Origin: Anthoceros angustus
Lineage: Eukaryota; Streptophyta; Anthocerotopsida; Anthocerotales; Anthocerotaceae
Assembly (NCBI GenBank): GCA_010909165.1
Contig: VJWM01000327.1
Coordinates: 1-64,000, forward strand
Direction of reading: 5' to 3'
DNA length: 64,000 nt
The notes beneath the pieces were generated by a model. It saw only the letters and a program-made list of their open reading frames with translations, did not search any database and was not told the DNA's origin. Of the stretch, positions 19,800 to 30,389 are shown one piece after another. Within the stretch, counting starts at the first letter, position 1, and the number at the start of each line of letters is the position of its first letter. A program made the position numbers and the translations under genes.

Positions 19800-20049
19800 C
19801 GAGCTTCTTCTGAAAACGAAGAAAGCCAAGTTACAAGCCGTAAGGGCCAGCCGTATGCACTGATTGCGGAAATGTGGTGGGCATGGTTCTTTCTTTACAT
19901 AATTCGGTGTGTCATATGTAACTCTGTGTGTTATGTACAATTCCGTGATAGGCTAGTGGTTATGCAAGTGGCCACACATGCTTTAAGAACGTCGTTGTTA
20001 AGCGCCCTACTCTACAAGCGGGACCTAAATGGGGTACCTAGAAAGGAAT
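19800..20049. other. 3' flank of PPR gene 2
   Basis: No gene is seen. It includes a 'tgtgtgtta' rich stretch and leads into the AT-rich minisatellite at 20050. Confidence 0.4.
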
Positions 20050-20228
20050 GGAAGCTTGGTTTACTCCTTGGAGTAAAGTTTATTATATAGAATAAAATTA
20101 TTCATGGAATAAAATTTACTCCATGAAACAAAGCTTACTCCATGGAATAAAGCTTACTCCATGGAGCAAAGTTTATTATATAGAATAAAATTACTCATGG
20201 AGCAAAATTTACTCCATGGAGCAAGTTG
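20050..20228. repeat. AT-rich minisatellite of imperfect 'actccatggaataaa' units
   Basis: About eight imperfect units of roughly 20 bp, each built from 'actccatgga' plus 'ataaa' and 'gctta' or 'attta', run through this stretch. A longer 'gtttattatatagaataaaatta' type unit occurs twice, at about 20078 and 20169, showing a higher-order period of about 91 bp. Confidence 0.7.
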
Positions 20229-20534
20229 CTCGAAGTACCCAGTCCCATGGCGGTGTATCCGTATGGAATACCGTTCTCGTCACGGGCCATCGTGTGTGTG
20301 ACATGTTTTTTTTGGCTGTACCGTACTCAAACATCTTCAAGATTCCTTCGTATAATACTCGCCACATCAGCCTGGGTAGGGTTGTATGCGGGCAAAAAAA
20401 TTTCTATCACACACTTTTGGCCTGGTGTTCCTATCGTGTCGTGCAGAAATTTTGTTCTTTGGGGTTTTAGGGTTACGGTCACCACAAATACATGTTTACA
20501 CGCGGCAGTGCACACATACACAATTTATTTCGTA

Positions 20535-20600
20535 CAGGCTTCGCTCTCGCGTGCAGGCTTCGCTCTCGCGTGTAGGCTTCGCTCTCGTGTGCAGGCTTGT
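20535..20600. repeat. 19-bp tandem repeat 'caggcttcgctctcgcgtg'
   Basis: Copies begin at 20535, 20554, 20573 and, partially, 20592. They differ by one or two bases. They lie within the probable LTR that ends at 20770. Confidence 0.8.
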
Positions 20601-20770
20601 GTTAGGTATTTTCCCTTTATTTTCCAAAGTGCTAGTTGCTTCAACTGATGATGGCTGTCATGGTTCCATAAATTGCGGATTTAAATGAATAAAGACTCAT
20701 AGCCAGGCCACCAGGAGGCGGTCCTAAGGTTTTCTCTTGTCTTTTCTCTTGTCTTTTTTTTTCTGTTACA

Positions 20771-20783
20771 ACTGGTATTAGAG
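20771..20783 (+). other. Primer-binding site of a further copia remnant (G)
   Basis: The plus strand reads TGGTATTAGAGCC, one mismatch from the Copia tRNA-iMet site. It follows LTR-like sequence that has an AATAAA at about 20687 and a T-rich end 'ttctgttacaac'. The start of that LTR and any matching 3' LTR were not found. A decayed leader and gag region would follow to about 21220; the ORF at 20839-21129 there has no recognised domain. Confidence 0.55.
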
Positions 20784-21224
20784 CCATGTCCACTGTTCAA
20801 GACTATGGAATGCGGGACCTGCGCGTAGCATCAGGCAGGTGTATGGGCGACCTAACAGTGAGGATAGTGGAATAGCCCTCATCGAGAGAACCAATGGTGG
20901 AAAGCGGTCCCCTACACCACCCCTGCCCAATGAAGCTGTAGCACTTATGGTGGGAGGCATGAAGGCCAAGACCAAGAATGGATGGAGGACGGACAAGGTG
21001 GCTGACCTCAAGTTGAGGTTGTTTGCAAGGATTGTCTTGGGCCTTGTAAATTATGAACACACTTCCTACTTCAGCAATACCTTTCTACATTTCTTGTGGA
21101 AGGTGAAGCGAGGGCAGAAGCCAGATTAGGGACTCATTATGTATGAAGCTTTCATCCACCATTGTGAGAAGCTCCTCAAGCCCATGACGTGGATGAGGAA
21201 GTGCAGTGATGGTAGTATGTTAAA

Positions 21225-21411
21225 AGCAACTTCAACTTGGAGAGCAGCGCGAGCCGACCACACGAGTGTATGGTTGGTGTTAAGCTCTCATCTTCGTTCC
21301 TCTCAGCCAAGGCAAGTTGTAGCCAGAGTGCAGCCCCAAAGTGATCTCTACATCTTCACTAGCACCCCTGTGTACACTACAATTGCCTACAATCTCAAAT
21401 AACTCAACGTG
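21225..21411 (+). pseudogene. A-family pol fragment (pre-integrase side)
   Basis: The plus-strand reading 'SSQPRQVVARVQPQSDLYIF' and following 'TPVYTT' match the segment of element A on the minus strand at about 4870-4780. The sequence runs directly into a polypurine tract and LTR D, so all of integrase, reverse transcriptase and RNase H are deleted between these points. Confidence 0.7.
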
Positions 21412-21423
21412 TCTGAGAGGGAG
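21412..21423 (+). other. Polypurine tract before LTR D
   Basis: TCTGAGAGGGAG-type tract identical in form to that of element A, immediately preceding 'agttagaaatag', the LTR start. Confidence 0.7.
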
Positions 21424-21549
21424 AGTTAGAAATAGTGCAGACCGCGTTGGTCAAGGTCGACTAGAGCAAACCCAATGTGGAATAGTCAAACTAGACTTAA
21501 CTAGTTGGTAGTTAGTTAATTAACTAGTACGCTAGTTAAGGGACACACT
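21424..21549 (+). repeat. A-family LTR D, left half
   Basis: This begins 'agttagaaatagtgcagacc', like element A's LTR read on its own strand, and runs to 'ggacacact', where element C is inserted. The other half is at 25468-25570. Confidence 0.8.
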
Positions 21550-21751
21550 TGTTATGGGATAAGGGTAGTTATCATGTAATCTACAAACACTTAGGTTATG
21601 TTATAGTTAGTAATATGAAGGGTTATTGCGAAACGTCATAATATGGCTATAATTAAACATTTTTGTATTGAACATTGATTCATTCTTGTGTAAGAGTTTA
21701 TGGTGTGTGACATAAGTTCTCTCTCGTTTTTTCCTCTCTAAAAAATTATTG
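21550..21751 (+). repeat. Element C 5' LTR
   Basis: This 202-bp LTR matches 25268-25467 along its whole length, sharing stretches such as 'gaagggttattgcgaaac' and 'ttgtattgaacattgattc'. It is followed immediately by the primer-binding site. Confidence 0.88.
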
Positions 21752-21764
21752 TGGTATCAGAGCC
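21752..21764 (+). other. Element C primer-binding site
   Basis: TGGTATCAGAGCC, the canonical plant Copia site complementary to initiator tRNA-Met. Confidence 0.9.
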
Positions 21765-21795
21765 ATGCTCCGATTTCTATATACACTCCTGAGCA

Positions 21796-22160
21796 ATGCC
21801 GAGATCGGGATACTCTAAGAAGAATGCTAATCCAAAGAAATTTTGTGGTGCCTATGGAGGTCACTTCCAACGGCAACAACAGTTTCTACCTATAGATACT
21901 GTCCTAGATCTATATGAGCAAGAGTATCCATATCATTGGCTACGCAAGTTCACCGACAAATACTCCGGGCGAGATCAGTCTGTACAATTACAACAGCCTA
22001 ACTTGCACCGAAGGACTGAAGCATTGTTTAGAGCTCGAGCAATTCAGAGAGGCCAAAACCCAGACCTGTTTTACTCGAGACCTGTTGTAGACTTTTGTCC
22101 TTTGTCGGCATCTACATGTGCGGATAAGACACGACAACTTGTGTATTTAAGGGTTTGCTT
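21796..22160 (+). pseudogene. Element C gag N-terminal relic
   Basis: The reading frame opens with 'MPRSGYSKKNANPKKF' and contains 'LDLYEQEYPYHWLRKF'. A matching 'LETILDL..CNYPYIRVKDF' occurs at the start of element F, which shows the two elements belong to one lineage. The central and zinc-knuckle parts of gag and the protease are missing, apparently by a deletion before about 22160. Confidence 0.65.
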
Positions 22161-22189
22161 GATCACGACCTTTATAAGATTGATGTCTA

Positions 22190-23057
22190 CACACACAAAC
22201 AATCCATCAATGCTGTTTCTATGGGCTCACAGAAATAGGCCATCTTATGGCATGCACGATTAGGGCATGTTAATCGGAATAAGATGGTTCATATGTCTTT
22301 ACAAGATTGCCACTTAGAATCACTACCTCGCTGTGTAAAGGAACTACCTTCCTGCGAAGCATGTATCCTTGCGAAACAGAAGAAACAACCCTTTCTGTCT
22401 TCAGCAACATATCGAGCCACACAACCTCTTGAACTGGGTCATGCTGATATTTCCGGTTAGATTCATGTTCCTTCCATCGGTGGTGCTCGCTACTATCTCT
22501 GCATCACGGACGATTATTCTAGATACACTTGGACATATATTATGCAACATAAGAATGAAACTTTCGAGCTATTTCGAGAGTGGTTGCTGAATGTATAGCG
22601 CCAAACTAGTTACCTTCTTAAGTTGCTACGTACTGATAATGACACTGAATTTGTTAATAATGCCTTTGATCTATTTCTGCAAGAACAAGGCATTCAACGT
22701 CAACTCACTGTCCCTTATACTCTGCAGCAAAATGGGGTTGCAGAACGAAAGAATCAGACACTCCTGTCTATGACACGCAGTATGCTTATTTGGGTTGGCT
22801 TACCTCAAAAGTTTTGGGCAGAAGCAGTGGTTTGTGCAACCTATATTTTAAATCGACTATTCACCAATTCTGTCCTACGCAGAACTCCCTATGAGGTCCT
22901 TTGGCATAGGAAACCTAGCCTCCTTCACTTTCGTGTCTTTGGCTCTCAGGCCTATGCACACATTCCTGATGCCAAGCGTCGCAAACTAGATTCTAGGGCC
23001 TCTTCCCTCATTTTTGTCGGTTACAGTAACTTGTCTAAGGCTTACAAGCCATCTTAG
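22190..23057 (+). pseudogene. Element C pre-integrase and integrase
   Basis: 'LWHARLGHVNRNKMVHMS' and 'CEACILAKQKKQPF' form the HHCC domain. The integrase core then shows 'GHADISG', 'CITDDYSRYTW', 'LLRTDNDTEFVNNAF' and 'YTLQQNGVAERKNQTLLSM', so D, D and E are all present. The C-terminal box reads 'KLDSRASSLIFVGYSN'. Only two or three internal stops interrupt it, which makes this the best-preserved integrase in the window. It inserts element cDNA into the genome. Confidence 0.88.
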
Positions 23058-24485
23058 CTCGAACAGTTACTTTTCTGGAACCCACCAAGTCTGTCGTTTC
23101 AAACCCTTTGCAAACAGAGGGGGATAGTTTACCTTCAGAGGGAGTCGACAATGAGCCTGAATCCTCTGATTGTCAGTTTCCAAATGATTTGCCTGCAGTA
23201 GATCCGACAGCTGATCCAGATTCAGTTGTAGTTCCTGACCCCTTACAAGTTAATGAATTGATACCTACAGTTGCAGATCATGTACTAGCACTTGTCCCAG
23301 AGCCCGTCGATGATCTAGCACCTATCAATGAGCCAATTCCCATAGATGATCCTCAACCCCCTGACGAGGTTGTTTCTGAGCCTGCTCCAGATGCTGTTCG
23401 TCGGTCAACCCGCCACCATCCACCACTTGTAGCATGGACAGAACCTCGCTATGAGTTGATTGACTTCCAGACATGCTGAGTAGGTTAATTTTGCATCTTG
23501 AGCCTCAGTCACTTATTGCAGCATTTACAAGACCAAATAGTGAAAAATGGAAAGCAGCTGTTGATGATGAATACAACTCGCTTGTTAAAAACAAGACTTG
23601 GGAACTTGTTGAACCTCCCCCTGGATGAAAACCGATATCCGGCAAATGGGTATTCAAGCCTAAACTAAATGCTCAAGGCGAGATTGCCCCCTATAAGGCA
23701 CGGTTAGTCGCAAGGGGATTCACACAAGTTGAGGGTTTGGACTACCAAGAAACATTCTCTCCTATCGTGAGAGCGCAATCCATCCGAATGATATTGGCTC
23801 TGGCAGCTGAGTTCGATCTTAAGCTTCAATAAATGGACGTATGCATTGCTTTCCTGTATGGATCATTGGATGAAGATCTATATATGTATCATCCATAAGG
23901 ATATGAGGATAAGAAACATCCTACGAAAGTATGCAAGCTACTTAAAACAATCTATGGTTTGAAACAGAGTGGTCGGGTATGGTACCAGAATATGCATCTA
24001 TACCTTTTAAGTTGCTTCTTTGTGCAGAGTGCAGTGGATAGTAATGTGTATAGGCTGTCACGAGGACAAAGTTTTGTAATCTTAGCTTTATACGTTGATG
24101 ATGTGATCCTAGCCATAAACGACAACAGTCTGTTAGCTAACGTAAAAAAGATGCCAAGAGCAAGTAGGAGATGAAAGACATAGGGGAACTGAGATTCTGC
24201 CTAGGGATTCAACTCGTCCGAAATCGATCTAAAGGATTGCTCATAATCCACCAATACCAGTACATGCAAGACCTTTTACAAAAGTTCAAGCTCGATCAAG
24301 CCCGTCCTGCGGCCACATCATCAACAATTGGTGTTAAGTTAACAAGCCTTCTAAGCCCACAGACTGTAGAAGAAAGGAAAGAGACGGAGGCAATACCTTA
24401 TAGACATGTTGTCGGAAGCCTCCTGTTTGTCGCCAACTGGACACGCCCGATATTGATTCAAGAAAATCGCTCCACCCTCGGATAA
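23058..24485 (+). pseudogene. Element C linker and reverse transcriptase
   Basis: An acidic, proline-rich linker ends in 'RRSTRHHPP', the usual Copia integrase-RT hinge. The reverse transcriptase follows: 'WKAAVDDEYNSLVKNKTWEL', 'YKARLVARGFTQVEGLDYQE', 'IYGLKQSGRVWYQ' and the catalytic 'LYVDDVILA'. A frame change precedes 'MKDIGELRFCLGIQLVRN' and 'IPYRHVVGSLLFVA', the RT connection. Stops lie at about 23626, 23831 and 23899. After 24485 the expected RNase H is absent. Confidence 0.85.
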
Positions 24486-25267
24486 TCCTGGACGTGCTCA
24501 TTGGGTTGCAACCAAGGTTGTGGGGGGTGAAAGCATAATCTTTCGATCGGCGAAGTATGGCGCCCCTCCTCCGGACAACAACCGCCGCTATGTAAATTCG
24601 TTAGAAGGTAGTCGAGAGTTAGTCAATCATTCATGCAGACACTACACAAGCGGATGAAGCTCAACGCGTACATGATTGCTTTGTGTTTAGGTGTCTCCTC
24701 GCAACCTCCTCAGTTTCTCCAGAAGCTGAATTGTTTCAGCCAAGGGCTTGAGGAGAGTTGTCTTCGTATCCACTTCCCTTTCCACTTCCTGCTTCGAATC
24801 CTCTCTTGAATTTCCCACTCTGTCTTGGGGGTTGCTCCAGCAGAGATTGATATTCAGACCAATCCGATAGCCATTTATGCACACGAAGGCACCCATACAG
24901 TGGCGATCTTCCCAATCTTCTGGCCGAAGAGGGCATTTCCTAGCTCTAGACTTGCACTGCCTTCCTGTCTGCTTTGTGGAGCTGAATTGCCTATGTGCCT
25001 TGCTCACAGACTCATAGCTGAGCCCACTTCTTGTCTTCATCACGAGGATCAGCAGGTTCAAGATGGTGAAGAGCCCAAGCTGGGCGTAGGCCACATATGA
25101 GGGAGCAAGACCTCCATGGCGCATAGAGGGATAGCGGCAGTTGGGCGTAATCGAGTCCAAAGAGTGGAGCGTAAAAGCTTACGTTGCGAGTGGAGTTCAC
25201 GAGGATAAAGTACGCTCGCCGCCTGTCCTTGATGATCATAACCTAGTGTGTGAAGCTTAAGAGGGAG
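24486..25267 (-). other. Non-pol insert in element C with antisense ORF
   Basis: Where RNase H should lie there is about 780 bp without Copia similarity. On the minus strand an ORF of 157 codons (24687-25160) has a hydrophobic segment 'AYAQLGLFTILNLLILVM' near its N-terminus and a basic, Cys-containing middle. An upstream overlapping minus ORF (25012-25239) may extend it after a frame change. I do not recognise the protein. It could be a captured host fragment or an antisense ORF of the kind reported between pol and the 3' LTR in some plant LTR elements. Confidence 0.4.
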
Positions 25268-25467
25268 TGTTACGGGATAAGGATAGTTATCATATAATCT
25301 ACGAACACTTAGCTTATGTTATTGTTAATAATATGAAGGGTTATTGCGAAACATCATAATATGGTCATAATTAAACATTTTTGTATTGAACATTGATTCA
25401 TTATTGTGTAAGAGGTTCTAGTGTGACATAAGTTCTCTCTCGTTTTTTCCTCTCTCGAAAATTATCA
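25268..25467 (+). repeat. Element C 3' LTR
   Basis: Matches the 5' LTR at 21550-21751 with about 15 small differences. It is preceded by the purine tract 'aagagggag'. Confidence 0.88.
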
Positions 25468-25570
25468 ACACCCCCTCGTAACCATCCTTTATAAGCCCAC
25501 CTGTGAATCAAACTCGTTCATTGTTAATAAAACATCTTTGCTTAAGACGCTTTCGCATGCAATTCTAACT
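25468..25570 (+). repeat. A-family LTR D, right half
   Basis: From 'acaccccctcg' to 'gcaattctaact', this matches the 3' half of element A's LTR, including 'ttataagcccacct' and 'gcttaagacgctt'. A primer-binding site follows directly. Confidence 0.82.
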
Positions 25571-26690
25571 TGGTATCAAAGTTGAGACTCATCATTGGCA
25601 TTGTGCTCGAGGACTTGCATAGTACCTCCCCCCGATCCCACTGACACCTACGGTGGGATTTGTGCACCCTCTCCCTCCTCCCCCCGGAGAAGCTCCCACT
25701 CCCACTGCTCTACCTGGACGCCATGGCGAGCAAGAGGAGGTTCATGCGAAGAGAGGTGCAGACAAATATCTCGAGAGTGGTCTGGCATGAGGTGGGGACC
25801 TTGTTTTCAAGGCGAGAAGGCACGGAGCATAAATCGGAACTGGATATAAGCGAGTATGTTCCTACTTTTAAGCGTAATGCCAAAGTATGTGGCTACAATG
25901 CACATCCGTTCACACTCGGTCGTAAGTGCACCTTTGGGTCTTTTCACCGGAGCGTATAGTGCAGGCATGAGATAAGCACTTGCATTCATATAAGCACTTC
26001 CTCTACATACAACCAATCAAAACAAATCTAATATGCAAATATAGGTGCAAACCAATCTTCTTCGGGAACGTTGTCCAGAGGTTATGAACCTTGTCAAACT
26101 CATCACAACCTAACCATAGCGGGTGTAGGTTCTGTTGTATTCATGTGTGATTCAGGTAAGACTCTTCGGATTCATGAAGTCCTTCATGTTCCTCCCATGT
26201 GCAAAAAGTTAGTGTTAGTTGCTAGTCTTTGCAGAGAACATACTATGCAAGTGACATTTTACTCAAATAGGTGTTTCCTTTCATACACAAGAAATAGGAC
26301 TCCAGTCATCTGCACAAGTACTTTAGATGATGGTTTCTATAGATTGTCAGTCCAAGTGGGAGCTTCCCAGTTTGCTTATGTTACCTCTTCCAATTTAGCG
26401 ACATCTTCTCACACTATGCTTTGGCATTGTCGCTTAGGTCATCCTAATAGTAAAAAATTAACACAAATGTCTAAGGGTAATTTTTATAGAACCCCTTGCC
26501 TTGCAAAGGTTGAACACCATCCCTTGTACGAAACATGTGTTCTCACTAAACGATACCAAGAACCTTTCAAAACCAAATCTCCACAAAGGGCCAAGTCACC
26601 TTCAGAGATAGTTCACGCAAACCTTTGTGGTCTCATGTCTACCCCCTCCTTTAGTGGTTGTAGCTACCAGTCAGTATGCGGGGCTGCCAG
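25571..26690 (+). pseudogene. A-like copia remnant E downstream of LTR D
   Basis: The primer-binding site TGGTATCAAAG lies at 25571-25581. The leader and gag are unrecognisable up to about 26070. Then an open frame (26071-26697) gives 'LHVPPMCKKLVLVASL', 'TMLWHCRLGHPNSKKLTQMS' and 'LYETCVLTKRYQEPF', the pre-integrase domain, followed by 'EIVHANLCGLMSTPSFSG', the start of integrase with the first catalytic Asp changed to Asn. It stops abruptly near 26690. The 5' part of the element is heavily deleted. Confidence 0.75.
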
Positions 26691-27076
26691 TTGTTAGTAC
26701 CGTGTAGAGCTTCTCCAGATTAAACTTCCAGTGCGGGACTTCGATGTACAGTTTGAAATATATATAGTCTCCAAATTCTTAAAAAAAAAATGCAGCCAGA
26801 GTTCGTTTTAATCTATAAATCGAGGATGATAGTGGTACTCAAAAAAATTAATGTGCAGAGTTCGTTGCAGTCCATAAATCGAGGGTGGTGCTCTGCTAGC
26901 CAAAAATAGATATTGGTACACGGTTTATTTACTGAGCAGCAGGGGTCAGAAATCTTTCCAGCAGGAACTGGACTCGGGAGCTACGTCACACTGTACAGCT
27001 ATGGAAATCATCTCAGCACCAGATGAAAGAATCCACACGTCTCTGAGCTTGCTGGTGTATAGTGGCACGGAGGGTG
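26691..27076. other. Intergenic, with a short imperfect duplication
   Basis: No gene. Two imperfect copies of 'agttcgtt..a.tc.ataaatcgagg' occur at about 26798-26826 and 26859-26883. Otherwise nothing is recognised. Confidence 0.4.
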
Positions 27077-29657
27077 TCATATCCTAATAGGTCTGGAGTC
27101 ATTGTGGTGCCGGAGGGGAAGTTTTTGAATCTCTGCAACCAGCTTCCCATCTATTTCCTCCTCCATATCCATTTCTTGGTTCACACTGCGGCCCTTTCTC
27201 GGAGGAACTTTCTGCGATAAGTCCTCTAGTCCAGCCTTCTTGGAAACGCAAGGACTGCCCTCTGTGGTGGCGAAGCATTTATTCGCCGTTATCTTCGGTG
27301 ATCTGTGGAGCACTCTTTGCCTGTTCTCTTTGTCTGTAGATGTTAAAGGTGAACAACGACCCTGGTCCCTCTCTGGTTTGCCCTCTTTCACAGGCTTAGT
27401 CCGCTTGACACCACCTGCCTTTCGAACGTTCTCCATCTCGGAAACATGGTCTTTGAACTCCTTGTGCACGACTTCGAGTACAATTTCACCATACCGGTCA
27501 CACCAAGACCTAAAACCAGAAATGTATCACAAGTGTTGATCTTGCTTGCCTCGTTCACTCACATGAAGAATTAAAACAACTGAATTGCCAATAATTATAA
27601 GATATGTTCGTCAATGAAGGAATGGTGAAACTTACTTGGGAAAAAACCGCATCAGCTCGGACTTGTCCACAGGGAGCCTAGTTGCAATGGCATCAATCTG
27701 CTCATTCCTGCAACCCAATGCAGACCACAAAACTGTTAACTGCTGAGCTCTGCTAAAAGGGACACTCAGTGAACAATCCTATCCAGCACTAGTCCCCTTA
27801 CGTGAAGGTTTGGCCTGGATTTGTCTGCTGCAATTCCGACCGTATCCGTGCCAGTTCAGTCTTGATGTTATCTCCGAGCACCTGCAGAGTCAAGTACGGC
27901 ATGAGTGATCTGGGCATCCAGAAAGCCAGTCCGCAACAACAAAAACCAGGTAGATGTGTCAACCTCCTAGCTATGATACATGATACCTTGTCTATGAAGA
28001 AGTCCGTGGGGGCTCCCTTTTCATGAAGTTTCTGTTTGATCTTCACAGTATCTGGACCCTGCCCCTTCGGTGTCTCTCGTTGCAGCTTGTCGTTCAGTGG
28101 GGTTCGTTCGTCTTCATCATCATCCTCCGGTGCCTCAACTGGTGTGTCCTTCTCTGAGGCTCCGAGGGCTCCCAGCAGCTTCCTCGGCGGTCGGAGCAAA
28201 TCCAGTCGCCACAAGCGTTTTCGAGCAGGTGGCTCCTCCTCCTCACACTTAAACTCCTCCCAGTTCTCATCCCCCCCCTCAACGGGCTTCTTGTCGGAGT
28301 CCCCTTGCAGCTTCCGCATGAAACCTGAGACAAAAGTTCCGACTCCAGGTGAACGAGTAGACTGATTCTGTGAGGCAGAAAGGAGAGGAGCTTCAAGGTC
28401 TGTCGCTAACGGAGATGCATCTTCAGCTCTGGACGAAGGAGTTACGGGTGCATCCTTGGGCTCTGCCACCTGAGAAGAGCTCTCCATTGAAGGAACCACC
28501 TGAGGAGAGTGGAAGAGGGGAGATTCTGCAGGAGCATCAGTCGGTTTCTGAAAGGTGGGGACAGGAGGATGTCGCTTGGGGCAGTCATCAGGCCGGAGGA
28601 AATCCAGGGCGTGGGGGACTCGAAGTTTCTGCTTGGAACCTCCATCCTTCAAACTCAGCCCTTTCTTCAACCGGGATGTAATGTGCTTGAGAGGAGACTT
28701 CTTCGGCGAGGGACCAGTGTTCTTCTTCGGTGAGAAGTCACCTACTTGCTCCCCTTCCTCACCAATCCTCATCTCCACCGCTGTGGTAGGCATACGCTTC
28801 TGCTTCCTACTCGGCGAGGGAATCGAAAACTCGAAGTCCTGAGAGCTGATTTCAGCATCCTGCTCAGCCAGTCTGTTCATGATGACTTTTTTAGCCTTGT
28901 GGTAGTCCCCTTCACCTATGCAACCTGCATGCAACAGATCCTGCACATCGAAAGAGTCAGTCCTCGAAACCAGCCCTCGAGAGAACACAATGCAGCCAGC
29001 AGCCGAGCCCAGGACTCTGATATCCAACCTGCAAAAAGAGAAGCTTGTCCCTTGTGAACTCCGGCCACTCTCCATCCTCGTGGAGGGCAGTGACGGAGTC
29101 AAGAAGCTCTCGTCGGAAGGAATCCAGCTGCCCCTCCGTTGCAAGCCCTTCCTTCAGCCGTCCAACCAAATACAGGATACCGTGGAACCTCTCTTGCTGC
29201 CACTTGAGGTTCTGCGACTGCTGCCAGGCGCGTTTGTCCGGCGCTGGAAGAAGCCTCCGGTTTCGCATGGAAATGAGTTTTTTCAACAGAGGGGACATAC
29301 TTTTGTACATGAGGGACATGCTTTCCTGCAAAACACACGAAGTCACAGCGAAGTGTGAGCGGACGACTCACAAGCGCACACAACAAAGCAAAGCAAAGCA
29401 AAGAAAAATACACAGAGCAAAGGCAAGGCAGTCACCTGAACGCCCTTGTAAGAAGGTGAAGGTGAAAGCGCTGCCATTCCTACGAGCGACGCCGCAGCAG
29501 CAACCCGGAGAGCAGACGTTTCGGGGACCGGCCAATGTTCGAGGGCCTTTAGGCCCGTCTTGCGCATCGGCAGGCGGGGTGGCTGCGATTTGAAAAATGG
29601 CCGTTGGCGGCGGCCACATCGTCCCCCTCTCGTCAGGCACAGAAACATTTTCTTCAA
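27077..29657 (-). CDS. Six-exon plant gene of unknown function, 685 aa
   Basis: On the minus strand six exons join in frame at GT-AG sites: 29657-29436, 29325-29029, 28940-27987, 27881-27802, 27707-27636 and 27509-27077. The total is 2058 nt, a multiple of three, ending in TGA. The N-terminal half has 'AWQQSQNLKWQQERFHGILY', 'LVGRLKEGLA' and 'WPEFTRDKLLFLQDLLHAG'. A long charged, Ser/Pro/Lys-rich, probably disordered middle with repeated 'SPKK' boxes follows. The C-terminus has 'LPVDKSELMRFFPKSWCDRY' and 'VVHKEFKDHVSEME'. These blocks resemble a conserved land-plant family I remember only as uncharacterised. Basic SPKK-type patches suggest nucleic-acid or nuclear association, which is inference. 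The start is uncertain: ATG 29657 gives an odd N-terminus, and exon 2 has a Met at about 29319. This is the only spliced gene here that looks intact. Confidence 0.8.
27882..27986 (-). other. In-frame intron 3 of the six-exon gene (105 bp, no stop)
   Basis: The intron starts with GTATCATG and ends with CTCTGCAG. Its length is a multiple of three and it contains no stop in the coding frame, so retention would add 35 residues, including a hydrophobic Cys-rich stretch, without breaking the protein. Confidence 0.6.
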
Positions 29658-29670
29658 TATCTTGGCTCAT

Positions 29671-30389
29671 ACATATTTACGAGTGCATAGGTATGTAATT
29701 CACTAGGAATCGAGAAGTACGCTTTAGCGAGACGTTCATCCCTCATCGCTTGAATGGGAAGACCAGCAGGCCTTGCTCTACGCTGCTTGCGGGCAGACCT
29801 CGATTTTGGTTAAAAAATGCCTCCTGAAAAGACTAATACATTCCTCAACGGAGTTAGAACGTTAGAACCCTCGTCGGGCAGAATGTCCTCTTGAGGCTGG
29901 GTTCGCATGAACCCGAACCCGACATAAAATACATGACGTGGCGAGAAGGACAAGATCAAGCCACACTAAATACAGTAAAGTAATATAGTAAAGTAACTGG
30001 TTCCGAGTCGGGATGTTTCCCGGGTCCATTTTAGATACACGAAATCCTTGAATTGAGACAAAACGGGTTACGAGCGGCAAAAATCCGTGCGCAGCATCTG
30101 TAAGAAATATCGGGTCGGGTCTTCGTGGAACCTACATTGAACTCAAGAACCCCATTACTTCTAGTTTTCTAGGGTACAAGTGTGGCGTTTGGTCGTGATG
30201 CTTGGCATGAAGGTGCAGATTTTGTTGTGTTGTGCAACCTAGATCTCATACCGAGCGAATCATGTGGCCTCTATCTTTGCAGGCAGTACCAGGAGAATCG
30301 CAACACTCTCCTCCGGTTGTCCATAGAGGAAATCATGACCTTGGTGCGCAATGGATGCACAACGCAAGTGTGAATAATCACAAACGTCC
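29671..30389. other. 5' flank of the six-exon gene; no other gene seen
   Basis: It probably contains the promoter of the minus-strand gene. No TATA box, RNA gene or repeat is convincing. Confidence 0.35.

Larger units (their letters stand above)
21550..25467 (+). mobile_element. Ty1/copia retrotransposon C, internally deleted, inserted in LTR D
   Basis: The element lies on the plus strand. 5' LTR 21550-21751 and 3' LTR 25268-25467 are about 200 bp each, start with TGTTA(T/C)GGGATAAGG and are nearly collinear. The primer-binding site TGGTATCAGAGCC is at 21752-21764 and the polypurine tract is 'aagagggag' just before 25268. Flanks acact (21545-21549) and acacc (25468-25472) are a 4/5 match, consistent with a Copia target duplication. 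The flanking sequences join into an A-family LTR. Gag is mostly deleted and RNase H is missing, so it is non-autonomous. Confidence 0.85.

Noticed and set aside
27798-29144. Single 448-codon minus ORF taken as one gene
   Set aside because: It reads through two introns (28941-29028 upstream part and 27882-27986). The spliced model keeps frame and joins conserved blocks better.
28036-29593. Plus-strand ORFs of up to 182 codons
   Set aside because: They are antisense to the exons of the minus-strand six-exon gene, whose splice sites and frame are coherent.
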